64,000 nt of DNA from Angiostrongylus vasorum (GCA_018806985.1 JADANN010000218.1:434001-498000), one strand, 5' to 3'; counted from the first letter of the stretch, positions 12,001-24,231 are shown. The notes: generated by a model not told the origin, from the letters alone. Translations and numbers: made by a program.

Positions 12001-15000
12001 AGTCGATCACTCCTTTTGGTGGATAAGCGCTAAAACAGCGAAATGTAACACTGTTGAACTGTTTTTTGTTGTATACGGAGTGCGAGCGTGTAGTGGAGTG
12101 GTCAGAGGCGCCCTGCAATACACATGGGATCGATCCCCGCACATGTGGCTTATCAGGGCTTCAATCCCTCAGGAGTCGGGAAATTGGTACCAGACCTGTC
12201 TGGGAGGATAGCAGCATTGGCCCGATACTCGGTAAGCCACCGCGAGTCATTGTAAAAGCCGGATACGCATTCATTCCCCTCCAACGATGGATGCCTAATG
12301 AAGTCGAATGCACCTCGGGGATTGATTAACGCTGAGAGCTGTATCCTTTATCTTTTATTCTTTGTACGGAGTTGGTTAGAATAACTGATAGGTGATGTTT
12401 CTGGTTGAATTCTATGATACTAGCCAAGCTTCAGTGTGGTCCATAGAACAATATTTCTGTTCGAAATTTTGTGTTATAAATTGCTTCCACCGTCATTCAA
12501 ACTCCTTATTATCTACAACAGGAAAATCTTAGTGAACAGCGTGGCAAAGCACGCTCGAAATGTGTGTCGTTCGTTGTTTGTGATGGACAGCTTTGGTTAT
12601 TGTCCAGTTTTTACCTGTTCCAAACTTTTTTTCTTTCAAAGGTAAAGTTCTTATGTGAATTGTGAGAAATGTACTTAGGTTTTAGCGCGGTAGAAGTCAG
12701 GTGTGGTGTTAACTGGCCCCAACGCTGGACTCTTCATGGAGTTTAATTTGACTGTCGTTCTTTTTTTCTATGAAGCGGAAATTTTTTAGCTTGACACGAA
12801 GGTTGTAGCATGGAGAACAACTGAATAGAGTATTTTCGTTATCAGTTCAGTATAGTAGCTGGAGATGATAGTAGTTCTATCTTGGCTCACCAGGGCTGTT
12901 AGTGAAACCTTAAACTCGCCCATTGCTGTCGGCAGCATTCCCTTTGGTTGCTTTCACGAGTTTTCTTTATACCTGTATCACTATTAGGATTTCTTCAAAG
13001 ATCTTTTGAGGTCCATTTTTTTGCTAATAGAGAAACGCCCTAAGTTTATTTATTGATTGAGGATTTGTATCGTATCGGGCATAGTTTTGACTACTACGAC
13101 GAATAGGCATTGATATTCCTCATTGGGCTGTTCCTTGATGTTCAATTAAATAAGGAAGGGATGTCGTTCAATGTAACCCTAATATATCTTCTCCAGTGAA
13201 TCTGATGGCATATGGCTTGTGTCCTTCTTGGATCGTAACAGTTCTTTTTCCTTCTTCTGGTCACGTCGAGTCATACGAGAGCGGTGATCGGGTTTGGTAC
13301 AGAAATTTATTACTAGAGTGGTTTTAAAAGGGTTAAAAGAGCACCACATATAGGAGGAGGTGACCTGTTTCTACATGAGCAGTACTAGACGATTCCCATG
13401 CTTAGTGGCGATCTTCCTTTTCCTCCAAATATGAACTTCTGTTCAAGAGTCGTGCCACTGTTAGAATGACGCCATCTGTTTTCATTTCGACTTCGTATTC
13501 TAATTTTTTTCCGCTAATTTCACTAGAATGAGCTTTAGCTGGTCATAGGGAAGCCTATCATTATCTGCATAGGTGTGCAAGGGAATCCACGCCCTCGTCC
13601 ATCAACATCTTGCCCCAAGATAATGTAGAATTCTAGCCTAAAATAAAGGAATGTTCTAATTTGCAAAATCGAAGTACATGATTTTGCGAAGTAAGTGAAC
13701 AAGGAGGCGGAAGAGTTTCAGACTTTTAAGGTACTTTGTGTAAACGTGTATTAAAACAATCAGCATTCTGTTCTCAGTCACTTACAGAAAAAGGCTTTTG
13801 CAAAATTTGGATTTTCATGTCCAATAACACAGATAATTTTCAAGTGTTTCATCGAAAATTCGTTGCTTCACTTACTAGCTATTTCATCACAGTTTATATT
13901 TTCTTAATAGCAGCTCAAAATTAGAATTTTAGATTTTTTTTTCTGTGATCCTTTGAAATTTTCGTGTTTAGTCAACGATCGGTGTGGCGACGAATGTGAT
14001 TCTATCATGGCTGGGATCTCAGGCGGCGGCCCGATGGAATGCCGCTCGTGATCTCCACGCAGTTGTTTCGACGGCCACCTATGGTAACGAGCCGGTACTG
14101 GGAGCCAACTTTCGCCCAATGCTTCTGGCACGATTACCGAAGGAGGGATGGTGGGAAGTGGTGCGTCTAGTTTTCTCGTCGTGAGACCAAAAGTCGGTTC
14201 CCTTCAATTAAGTGACCGGTTTCTGCTTAGCGTTTTCCCGTAATCATTTCTTCTTACATTGTTGCATTCATTTGAGATTTTCTTCCTGCTTTTTGCTTTT
14301 TAGCTCGCCAACCCAATCGGGTTTCCACGTCCTTTTATTATCGCGGCAATCTTTTTCTAATTTATGCGTTCTTTAATTCCTCCTCGATTAACGCTTTTTT
14401 GTCTATGCTTTCTTCCCTCTTCTGTTCACCTCAGAGTGTTCTACAAAGCTAGGCACATAAGAGTAAAGTGTATTGGCAGTTGTGAGGTGTGAATATAATA
14501 GGTGAACGTAAAAACATAAGGTGGTGGTAGAAAATATTCCATTGTCTAGGCATCTCACAACTGGTTAAAAGAGGTATAAAGACCATAGCGAAAGATCCGT
14601 AACAAGTTTAGGAGTTTTTCGCCAACTTCTTCTAGCTTTGCTTCTGCAATATTTTACAGCTTAAAGAAAATTGTGGAGAAGAATTCTTTGTGGAGACAAA
14701 ATATGATGGAGAACATGTCTTAATGCATAAAATCTCCTGTGATAACTACATATGGTACACAAGAAACGGCAAAGACTTCACTAAGGTTTGATGTCCATCG
14801 TACTGTTTTTTGCTTTTACTCCAGTTTGTATCGAGAAAAAAGGAGAATTTCCTAGGACTACGGTTCTACATCCTCGCAAACTGATTTGCTTTCGGGAAGA
14901 ATCCATCCACAATTCCGCTCATCGGTGAATGACTGCATTCTGGATTGCGAATTGATGCTCTGGGATAAGAAACTAAAGAAATTGTGTATGGTTACGGAAT

Positions 15001-18000
15001 GTCTGTTTGGGATTTATGAAAGGCTAGGGCTAATTTGTTCTCTTATAGGTCGTCGGCAATTCAAATCACACAACTCAGAACACAGAAGTCATTCATTCCG
15101 TCATTTGGACCCGAGTGATAATGTCCAGTTGGGTGAGTAATGTGAGGCGTCAAACAGGGCTGTAGACCAGTCTAGCAACAAGGCCTAATTTGTTATAGGA
15201 TTTGAGTTTTTCTTCGTCCTTCCCTGGGATTTTCAAATACTTCTCAGTACTGATAAAATTTGAACCTCTGTCCCATCTTTCCAGCGATCCCCTCCTAAAA
15301 AGCACTAGCTGGAGTAGTGAAAGTTTGAAGAGCTCTTATTTTCATATTGTTCCGTGTACTGAAACTGTTGCACTAATGTATTCAAAGATTGTCATGGATG
15401 TGTGGACAAAAGTGAGAGTTACCTGAGTGTTAACGAACTTGACGTAGCCCTTGTTGGTATAATGAATTTTGCAATTTAAGCTGTTGTAACTCTCAGTTTT
15501 CAGTTGTAATTGTATTTGATTTACTCTATCTGAATGGGAAGTCCATAATGAATGCACCACTTTACCAACGATTACAAGCTTTGGATACGGGTGTCCTCAA
15601 AAATAACCAGAGTGTCAACACGATATCAATCGCTCCAAGGGCAACAATCAGTACAAAGTAGGTTATTTACTACTTTATTGTGAAAATACCCTTTCATAGA
15701 AAGTAGACTTGGGTGGAACTGACTACACAAGCAGAGAGTACACTGAGGTCCAAGATCTTTTTTGATCGGAAGGCTTATCATCGTCCTGTAGTTTGTAGAT
15801 ATCTATAGAGTCATCTTTCTATTTTTTCTAGTTTCCTAATGCCTCTGTTACTTTTCTTTCGAAAACTCGGCTTTTTATAGTACTTTCTAGCCTTGTATTA
15901 TTTCTATATTGCTTTTTAGAGAAGAGGTCGAAAGCCTGTTCCAAAAAGCATTAAGTGCAGGTGAAGAAGGTATTGTGGTTAAGCGAAAGGATGTTATTTA
16001 TCAGCCAGGTACCAGGTTGGATGTGTTTTGAGAACCCTACGTTTACAGTGAATGCTCTTAGGTTATATGATTTTTATCCTCTTAAGGATGACAAAGAATG
16101 GCTGGTTCAAACTGAAAGCTTACCTGAGTGATAACGAACTTGACGTAGCCCTTGTTGGTATAATGCCGGAAAAGGGAAAAGATGGACAAATTGCTTACCA
16201 GCTGGCTGTTCGAGATGGTTTGTTCTCTACTTTGTTTATGAAATTTCTTTAAAGCAAAGATTACATCTTTCCAAAGATGTTCATGTGGAATGTGCATGGT
16301 TTGAAGGAAGAGTGCAGAAAACGAACTCCATTTCCGGATTGATGTGCATGCTATTTGTGTCAAATCATAATTTGATCTTTTTCGTATTAATGAATTAAGG
16401 CGAATTCTACCGCACCGTTACAACTTGTTCTGCTGGCTTGAGTCGCATTGACCATGACTACATCTACAATCTTTCATCGAAATCTGATGGGCCTCTCTTG
16501 AAGGTGTTTTTTTCTAGATTTTTGTCTTTTTTCTTTTTCTGCGACTTCTGGTATCAGTGTTTCACCGATTTTCGTTCACATAATAAATCACTTAGCTGGT
16601 CGTTGGTAACACAGAACAGAAGCAGGAATATTTTTCTCCTCTTAACATCGTTCCGCGTTAGGCAAATAACGGAGTTCCTTAAAGATTGGGTGTGCTATAA
16701 CAAATGTGCTTTCAACATTTTTTATTCGTTTTTTGTTATTTGCACTGAGCGATATCAATGTTAGACCAACACCGAACGGTCCAGGAAGACTTACTCATTA
16801 AGACAGCGTTAATGAACTACTGCTATTGTTCAGTGTTTATATAGTATTCAGTTCCATGTACCATGAAGCTATAGAACTAACGATTGTTTTATAAATCTTC
16901 GACTTGAGTCGTATTACGATCTTCAGATGATTTCAAGTATTTTGACTTGGCCCCTCTCAGTACTTGAGTAGTTAGGCTTTCGGTTTTGATACAGCAAATA
17001 GGCTCTGAGTTCAAAGATTTTAGAGCCGTTAACCATCTACAGAAAATTATTGACTAAATATCTCATTTGCATTACTTCGACTTTGTTAAAGGGCACGGCG
17101 TAGTGGTTACAGGTGCCATTCAATACATACGTGCCGCTGGTCTGTTCCCGGGCTTCGAGAAAGCTATTTAAGCCCTCGAGATAGGCAAATTTGGACCAGA
17201 CTTGGAGTTAAGAACTTTAACTTGATACACCAGTATGCCGCCGCAAGTCATTGTTCAGGCTAAACATGCTACATTCATTCATTTCCACGATCGCTAACAA
17301 AGTCGAATGCGAATGGCGCATCACTTAGGGGTTGGCGTGCGCCCAGTGCCTTGTGCTTCATCTTTCATCAACTTTATTGCCTTAGTAGTTTTTCAAACAT
17401 GGATCCCAAGTCTCCACGTGACCTTATATTTCAGGTTTGAATGAGTACTTTGCAAAAAACTGAAGGTTAGAAGAAATTCCAATCTAAAGGGGGTTAGAAT
17501 TATGCACTGCCAACGTATCTGAACAAAAAGACTAGGTGTAGTGAATATAGTTTTAATGATTAGGTAGTATACTTATCTAGTGTCGATCCTAGATTGTAGG
17601 GACATACCAGTCCTATTGCAAACTGTACTGTCGATTTTTCTGAATGGTTACTTTTCCCGATAACGTCGGGTCCCAAGATATCCTGCGATTTTTCTGCAAC
17701 ATTTTACAGACTGCGTTTGCTTACCATTGTAAACATAGCAGCAGTTATGATTTATTGAGCTCCATATGAGAAGTACAAGGAAAAACCATTATTTTATTTC
17801 TGCTTGAAAAACTTTGGGTTAGAAAAACTTCACAGGAACGGTTTTTTAAGGAACCTCCTCCTGAGCTACGTGGATGGGAAATTACCGACGAAAAAGGTGG
17901 ATTCATTCGGAAAGAACATTGGCTGGTAAGTACAAGTTACATAATGGCAGAACATAGTGGAAACGAGAAGGAAACTTCCATAAATGTGAAATTTGATGTG

Positions 18001-21000
18001 AGCAGCACGTTGGAATTAACAGTTATCCAGTAAAGTAAGCGATTTAGTAATATAATATTTTGTAAGGCCTCCAATGACATTATTCTCATCGTCAGTTGAC
18101 CTATATTTTTCGCTATCCGTGTTCTCCTGTGTTATTTGTATTCTCTTAAATTATTATGGAGTGACAAACCAGCGCTCGTGAAGTCCCGGTTTATCTCTGT
18201 TGACCTGACACATAAGGGTTTTATAGGAGGGCATTTATTCACGCAATATTTTTTCAACAAGGTAGACACTGGTATCTTGTTGGAGTTTACTATCAGAGCG
18301 CTTGCTGTTTACTTCATAGTCACTTTATTGCATACTTGATGTCCATACATGTATGAGTACGATTAGGTATGTATGGTAAATGTGAGGGGACGTGCGGCGC
18401 AGTGGTCTGAGGCGCCCTGCAGTACAGGTGGGATCGACTCCCACGATTCTGGCCCACCAAGCCTTCTAGCTCCCGGGGGTTGGCAAATTGGCACGACTTG
18501 TCTGGAAAGATAGCAGTTCTGCTTCGATACATCGGTGGGGTACTGCGAGTCATTGTAAAGGCCAGATATGCATTCAATAACCTCCAAACGATGCTTAATG
18601 AAGTCGAATACATGGCGCATCCTTAAGGGTTTGATCAAGTCGAGAGCTTTGTCCTTTTTTATCCTTCTAAGTAAATTAAGTACTTGCGGATAGTACAGTG
18701 GTGGTGATGCCGGTAATCACGACCACGGCCCTGGTTCGATCTCGCTCCAAATTCACCAAACCTGCCCTCCCTTCGGGTTCGGGAATAGGTACAGGACTTG
18801 TCCAGGAAAAGATTACTCTTTGCAGTCCAAATGGAAACGCTCTAGCACGACTATCTCAGGACTCCAATGAGATCCGACGTGACCAGCATTCTGCAACATC
18901 TAAAAATCAAATGAAAATCCTCAAGCAGCAGCCGAAGCCACACATAAACATTGGAAGGTCTCAGTGGATGATGGATGCGAGGAAACGAATCGAATGTGAG
19001 AAGTGTTGGAATCCGCACAGTAGATGTGAAGACGGGTTGTATAAAATAAAAAATGAAGTAAATTCAACAAAGTAAGCAAGGTCGTTTCTTCTGAGTGCAC
19101 GTATGGGTCTCATGAAACACGCATAGTCGCTTTTGGCCCGCTTTTAATCCCTATTCACCAAGCACCAAGCTGCTTTTCTAGTAACCGTACTCGAAATCCA
19201 CATGAAAGGAATCGTTGACTGAATGTCACTGTTATAATTTCATGACTAGAAGCAAACTTAGGTTAATTCGTATTATTGTAAAGGTGGTGGAGATTACTGC
19301 AGCTGGCATTCGGGATGGGAAATTCATTGATCCGGTGATGCGAAGAATTCGTTATGATAAGGATGTGGAGGAAGTAGACACGATGGCCACATTTCGTGAA
19401 TACGAGCAAGTCAGTAGAATCCTATATTAAATGTAGTTTGTCTCTTTTTTTTGTCTATTTCTGTATTCGCATAAATGTAAGCACTGGATTTCCAACTAAT
19501 CATCTTACAGAAACGGAGTGCTGTTCCGATTCTTTCAAAATTTAGAGAAAGAATTAGAATCCTTGAAACATTGTGTTTTGTTTAGGTTTTTCAGACAGAG
19601 AGCAGCAGTAGAACTAAAGAGCTTTGGGAGTTGTAATGCGAAATATTTTAATTTTTTTTTCGACCTACTCGTAGTTCTAGGTGTTGGCGAACAGCAAGTT
19701 GTCGAATAAGAGTCCCACCAAGCAAAAGCCTAGAAAACTCACAAAAAGGATGATAGTTGAAGCCAGTAAGTTTATTGTTAAAGTAGCGAAACTGTATATG
19801 ATGGAGATATGGTAGACTGTGTCGTACTGGGAACCGAAAGTGACTTTTGCTTCCTTTTTTCTTATCTCTCGGTTTTAAATGTTTTCCTTCTACCGCCAGT
19901 ATCGCTTTGGAGTACTGAGAACGGTACCTATGGGCGGGTGGTCGCGCTATCTAACTACATCCTAGGTTCAATGGCCGGTTTGGAGACAGAGACAAAATAG
20001 TCTTACTAAGTTAATACTTCGTGAAGGGAAATTAGGACAAGATAAGAACCATTAGAACTGCTGTGGTGATACAAAACCCATATAGTTTTTCGAGGTTAGA
20101 ATAGTGGTTGGACGTTCAACATGAGTGAAAGATGTAGTAATTCCGTTCATAAATTAGTTCGCAGAAAAGTTTTTTGCAAGTGACATACACTCTATCATGT
20201 GATATTTTCGTTTGAGTGCATCACTAACCTCTGCCCTGGAAGCTTGAAATCTAATGGGGAAAGGTAAATACAATAAATTTTGCTTACGTTTCGCTAAGGG
20301 TAGAAGGTACCGTCAAATTCCAGTATGTAAAATTGTGACTCACGTTTTGACAACCTTCTCTTTGCAAGGAAAGTCAGGTTGCTCATAACATCCACCCTTT
20401 TGAGAAATTTAGAGAAAGTTGTTAGCCAAAAATCGTCTTTTGCCGATCATGGGGTAGTGGTGTCGAAAATGGCTTACTATGATTTGGACCATTCATTATT
20501 TGAAGTTTTTTTTATCCAGTAAAGAAAGTAGACACAGGACGACGAATCTCGTCTTTTATGGCATCCGGAGCCTTGTTGATACAGTTGTTACCTAAGACAT
20601 ATTCACTTAAAAAATGCCACTTTAGTACTAGCAGTCCTATTTTCACTTTCTTAACAGTTTTCTAGCTTTTACACTTCACACATTAATACTTTCTAATGCG
20701 AACGATCTAAAGAAACATGCTGATCATTCACGGCGAGCGTAACTGGAGGTCGTTTACTAAAGCATCTATCTACTGTTCAGGTGCCGTTCCGGAAATCGAC
20801 GCTAAATGTATGCGTAAGGATTCACCGCTCAATGGACATACTGTCTGTGTCTTATATGGAACTGATGAACGTCTTCGGAAACGACTGATGGGAATTTTGA
20901 TGACGTATGGCGCGAATGTAGTTGCTAATCCAAGTAGGTGTGCCCTTTCGAGAATAATTTGGCACTGTGTTCGTTCCACTTTCGGGTTTTCTACTAGTTG

Positions 21001-22699
21001 GTTTTTTCCTAACTGATTTTCTTTCGCAGATCTTTCTGATATTCCCATTTGTTAGCGGGAAAGCTGGGTAAAGCGTTGTACAAAAGCGGGTGTAATATTG
21101 CTAAACGGGAATCAAATATGTTTTGCTTTTTCTGGAAACTAGGTGGATTCAGGGGATGAACTTTCTGTTTCTGCTCTACAAAGTTTACATATACCTTTTT
21201 TGTATACCTACACGTTTTATGGATGAATTCTTGGATGGGTTCGTGTAGGCGAAAATTGTGCACAGTCGACTCGACAAAATTTGCGATAAATGGGAAGTAC
21301 ATAGGAGGTAATTCGGTCACCAACAGCGAATAACTTCACCTTCACTTCAGGAGAGCCTGGTAAGATACTTAAAGGCATTTTTGGTAAAAACACCAAGTAG
21401 GAAATTCGCATCTTAGACTATCTTGGTCTAGAAGTAGGATGAGAACTAGGCTGCTAAGTTCGTAAAACTGTGCTAGGCTAACTAAATCTTGTATTACGCT
21501 GATGACCAATGACTCATGCTGACTAACGTTTGCAGCTTCCAGTTAGGACTTGATAACATCTAAATGTCGTTCGTAGTACCGAAAAACTGTTTCTCATACA
21601 TGGGAAGTATTCTTTCGAGTTGGTATTCTTGTCAACGCGAAATTATTGGTCATTAACACTAATTAATTGACAAGTGACGACCTGAGTGGGAAACTCACGA
21701 TTTGAAATATGTGTTCCAACACCTGTCTACGTTTATCAAGCTGTGACAAAGACGAGATCAAAACGCTTTACATTAACTTGGAGAAATTCTACAAGGAGGG
21801 AGATTCATACCTCCTACAATCTCGTCATTTGCGACTTCCTTCCCAAGTTTGTTCAAAGAGAACATATGAACAACTTTCTACCAGAACCCGCGGATTTGTG
21901 CAAAATTAAGATAATTAGAGAAATATATGAGTTTATGATGTTGACCAAGTGACCTGTCGTGGTTGTGTTTGGTTCCAGAAGCCATCTTCTAAACGCTGGG
22001 TTTAGAAACCAATGGAGAATGACAAGATAAACCATATCGTATTAAGTCGAAGATTTTCAATGACGTATCTCATTGTTATCACAAGGTGCTCATGCTTATT
22101 CATTTGCGATTCTTATGACAATTTATTCATTGCTGGATTTCAAGAGCAGGAATATCGGTCTCTTTGTCAGTTTGGTGTTTCTGCATGTTGAATTAAAATC
22201 TTCTTGGTAATATTCCTTTCCAGATTTGTGTTCTTGACGTTCAGTGATTTTGGGTTTTTCGTTTGATATGTGTCCCTAGGTCGCAGTTTTTGTTCCTACT
22301 TCATTTTTTTGGTTGTATCTGTTGCTTTAAGTGGATAGTTAACCTACCGATAGTCCATAGGCTGGCATATCACTGCGAAATCTATGTGCAGTCAATGAAA
22401 TAACAATAATTCACCATTGTTTATGTAACAATTTCACATGCAGTGAGAACCCGAAGGGAACAACACAACCCCATTTTACCGCATTTTTTCTTTCATTCAT
22501 TCTTCGTTTCTGTTTGGTTTTATTACTATTTGATTTTGTTTTCACCACAGTTGAAAACCTGAGCATTGTCGTGGCAACAACTGAAAAGCATCCGAAGACT
22601 AAGGCCCAAGTCCATGCAGGCAAAGCAACTGTATTAAAGGCGAAGTGGGTGCTGAGATGTGAAGAAGAAGGAGCAGTAGTTCCATGGTACTCTTTTTAG
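9051..22699 (+). CDS. lig-4: DNA ligase IV (NHEJ ATP-dependent ligase)
   Basis: Nineteen exons, every junction in phase: 9051-9221, 9817-9870, 9944-10015, 10101-10224, 10955-11040, 13972-14160, 14660-14785, 14856-14985, 15049-15132, 15504-15657, 15920-16015, 16087-16217, 16400-16503, 17836-17925, 19284-19409, 19511-19572, 19695-19765, 20781-20933, 22551-22699; 723 residues. The ligase DNA-binding domain is residues 1-225 (VKFSDLCILL...; LGANFRPMLLAR). The nucleotidyltransferase core has motif I with the adenylated lysine K246 (ETKYDGEH), motif III (ILDCEL, 302-307), IIIa (VIVFDLLYLNG), IV (EGIVVK, 413-418) and V (GWFKLK, 434-439). The OB fold ends near LRGWEITDEKGG and VEITAAGIRDG. One BRCT domain (~637-720) closes the protein at VPWYSF-stop. 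Ligase IV seals double-strand breaks in the nucleus with XRCC4. Human LIG4 (911 residues) has a second BRCT; here none was found. The start is chosen by alignment to human VPFADLC. Confidence 0.92.
9263..9540 (+). repeat. SINE family A, copy 3 (lig-4 intron 1)
   Basis: Head GTGTAGCGCAGTGGTCGAAG, B-box-like GGATGGATCCC, then GGGGATCGGGAAATTGGTA and CACTGGCTCGATACATCG. It ends in CTATCCTTTTATTTTTTTAT. It lies in intron 9222-9816, in the sense direction. Confidence 0.7.
10381..10712. repeat. Foldback repeat family D, copy 1 (lig-4 intron 4)
   Basis: The left half (CAATGATGCTGGGATATTTG, CTGGACCGCAGGTGTTTGCG, ACACCATGCGCGTGCTTCG) returns inverted on the right (GACGAGCATGGCATGGTGG, ACACCTGCGGTCC, AAATATTTCAGCATCATTGT). 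Each arm, read inward-to-outward, has a tRNA-like look (GTGGTGAACGCGTTGGTCCC, GTGTTCGATCAC). It lies in intron 10225-10954. Confidence 0.7.
11119..11466 (+). repeat. Dispersed repeat family C, copy 2
   Basis: Shares CCTCATCGTGGCTG, CAGGAAGCCCAGCTAAGGGT, TTTGCATGGTGGCAAATC, AGTCCACAAGGGCGGCGAC and GGGATTCCAGGGAACTAAG with the copy at 1516-1911, in the same order. Confidence 0.65.
12082..12360 (+). repeat. SINE family A, copy 4 (lig-4 intron 5)
   Basis: Head GCGTGTAGTGGAGTGGTCAG, B-box-like GGGATCGATCCCCGC, then GGAGTCGGGAAATTGGTACC. The tail is TATCCTTTATCTTTTATTC. Confidence 0.7.
15419..15464 (+). repeat. 46 bp duplicate of lig-4 exon 12 inside intron 9
   Basis: This segment repeats 16120-16165 with one mismatch (T15430 against A16131). 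The source encodes the AYLSDNELDVALVGIM stretch just after motif V. The flanks do not match. The copy lies in intron 15133-15503, upstream of and in the same direction as its source, and has no proper splice sites around it, so it is probably not used as an exon. Confidence 0.85.
17091..17368 (+). repeat. SINE family A, copy 5 (lig-4 intron 13, diverged)
   Basis: The most decayed A copy: GGCACGGCGTAGTGGTTACA head, AACTTGATACACCAGTATGC, GCCGCAAGTCATTGTTCAGG and GAATGGCGCATCACTTAGGG match the family in order. It lies in intron 16504-17835. Confidence 0.6.
18389..18667 (+). repeat. SINE family A, copy 6 (lig-4 intron 14)
   Basis: Head CGTGCGGCGCAGTGGTCTGA, B-box-like GGGATCGACTCCC, then GGGTTGGCAAATTGGCACG and GCAGTTCTGCTTCGATACAT. 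The tail is TCCTTTTTTATCCTTC. A SINE B copy begins 18 bases after it. Confidence 0.75.
18685..19055 (+). repeat. SINE family B, copy 4 (lig-4 intron 14)
   Basis: Head TTGCGGATAGTACAGTGGTG, B-box-like GGTTCGATCTCGC, then GCTCTAGCACGACTATCTCA and GAAACGAATCGAATGTGAGA. It ends GTATAAAATAAAAAATG. It gives a 125-codon open frame that is not a gene. Confidence 0.7.
19126..19207 (-). mobile_element. RTE 5' leader fragment
   Basis: TAGTCGCTTTTGGCCCGCTT and the following ~60 bases match, with many changes, the leader stretch at about 625-720 (AGGTCGCTTTTGGTCTGCGT). It is in the same orientation as the minus-strand copy at 1-741. It is short and decayed, within lig-4 intron 14. Confidence 0.5.
19766..20780 (+). 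other. lig-4 intron 17; nothing recognised
   Basis: The intron joins the lysine-rich linker exon (KPRKLTKRMIVEA) to the BRCT exon in phase 1. I see no repeat family, RNA gene or exon in it. Confidence 0.5.
21105..22050 (+). mobile_element. Decayed RTE retrotransposon relic in lig-4 intron 18
   Basis: 21140-21410 matches the RTE leader (GTGGATTCAGGGGATGAACT against GTGGATCCAGGGGATGGACT at about 59830). 21710-21950 still reads as endonuclease: DKDEIKTLYINLEKFYKEGD corresponds to [20 protein letters not shown] of the copy at 60.6 kb, and 21975-22045 gives WKPMENDKINHIV-like residues in place of WESPGGEYHKEIDHII. Large parts are missing and frames are broken. Confidence 0.65.
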
Positions 22700-24231
22700 C
22701 CCGTTTTCTTGCTTTTTAACCCATTTTCTTGCTTTCTTTCGCGAAAATTTGGAAAATCAACGACGGAAATTAGAAAATGAAAGGATTATTATTAAGTTCG
22801 CGACCGTACTTTTTTCCGACCATTGCCGATGATTATTTTTTTGTTAAGTAAAGGACTGAAGGAAACTTGACATACTCTGAGAATAGACTTTGCTGTATAG
22901 CCATAAGGGGCCGTGTGTTCTTTGTGAAAGTTTGCTCCAATTTAAAATTTGTTTTATATTTCGAGTTGCAAAAAAGGTGAAAGGGAAATTCAGATTTTTG
23001 ATCCAGACCCACTAGGTCAGTTATGCGTTCGGAGGCGTCTTCCGGTTGAGGCGAAATCTTGCTTGTTTGGGACAAAAAATTTTGCAAATGCGAAGAAATA
23101 GTGCGTTTTATGTGTTAGAAAAATTTCTGTTTGAAGGGCAGATAAGGGAACTTGGGACTTGTTCATAATGGTCATAAATTCTACTGATTTTTATTCATAC
23201 TGATCAATTCGTGCTCAGATATATTTGTTTAAATCTGAGAGTACAATTGTTTTCGGTCCCATATGTGTTGGAATCAATGCATACGGGTCACGAACGGGTT
23301 AAAGAGAGGAAATCTTCAAGAAAAAAAGCTCGAAAATTACTTGGTTGGTTGGTTTGATAGGTGTCACAATATCTAGGAAGAGCGTTTACAACCAAATTTT
23401 TTTTCCCTGCTTCCTCTCACTTTTTGTGGTTTGTATTTTCTTTCTTTTCATAAGTGTTTATTTATCTAAGAAATGAAATGCCTTCATTATGGGGCAGTTG
23501 AATTAGAGGCTATAAATGGAGGAGTGTTTTGTCTTACGTCTATTGTAAAGTAGCAGATGAAATAATAGGTAAACTATATAATAGTCTTTTTAAACTGTTG
23601 CTGTTTTAATGTGGTCCGATAGATAACGATAGCTATCGTCTTTTTGTGATGGAATGAATACGTAGCGTATTGGAATTCCCGTCATCTGAGCACTTGTGCT
23701 CACAAAAAGAAAAGGCGACAGTTGTTAGTTATTGTTGCGACGCGTAAATCAAGTTTTGTGACCCAAGTGAGGCCGAGAGCGATTATCTTTACGACGTGTA
23801 TATTGTGGATAAATCGCCGAAGTAGCGACGACAATCAGACGTCGTAATATCGGAGTCCTGCCTTTCGGATCGGTCAAGAAAGCCGAGACTATTTGAAAAT
23901 CTCAGTACAGAAAGAACAGAAGTATTTTTTCACATCACAGATTCGTTTTTGAGCAGAGCAGGCATTGAAACAAGCAACAAAACACAAGTAATAAATCTTC
24001 TGGCATGTGCTCCTTCGGGAATGAAGTAGTAATATGGCCCATAAATTCCGAGATGCAGCCGATAAAATTCAGTGAGATCTTCGTAGATGATACGATTGTG
24101 AATTCTAGTCGTATGGAGAAATCATCACCTTTTTGATATTGCTGGTTTCCCAACTTTAGATTTTCTGCATTGACAAGCTTATACGAGGTTGTTACAAAAA
24201 CGCTCTGTTTGGCTAATGATTTGACCCTTTC

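Larger units (their letters stand above)
11041..13971 (+). other. lig-4 intron 5 (2.9 kb)
   Basis: It starts GTAAGT and ends TCGTGTTTAG. It holds a family C repeat and a SINE A copy in its first half; 12361-13971 shows no gene or repeat I recognise. It separates the fifth exon (...MIKNVE) from the sixth (STIGVATN...), which join in phase. Confidence 0.6.

Noticed and set aside
18698..19075. 125-codon open frame
   Set aside because: It is contained in SINE B copy 4.
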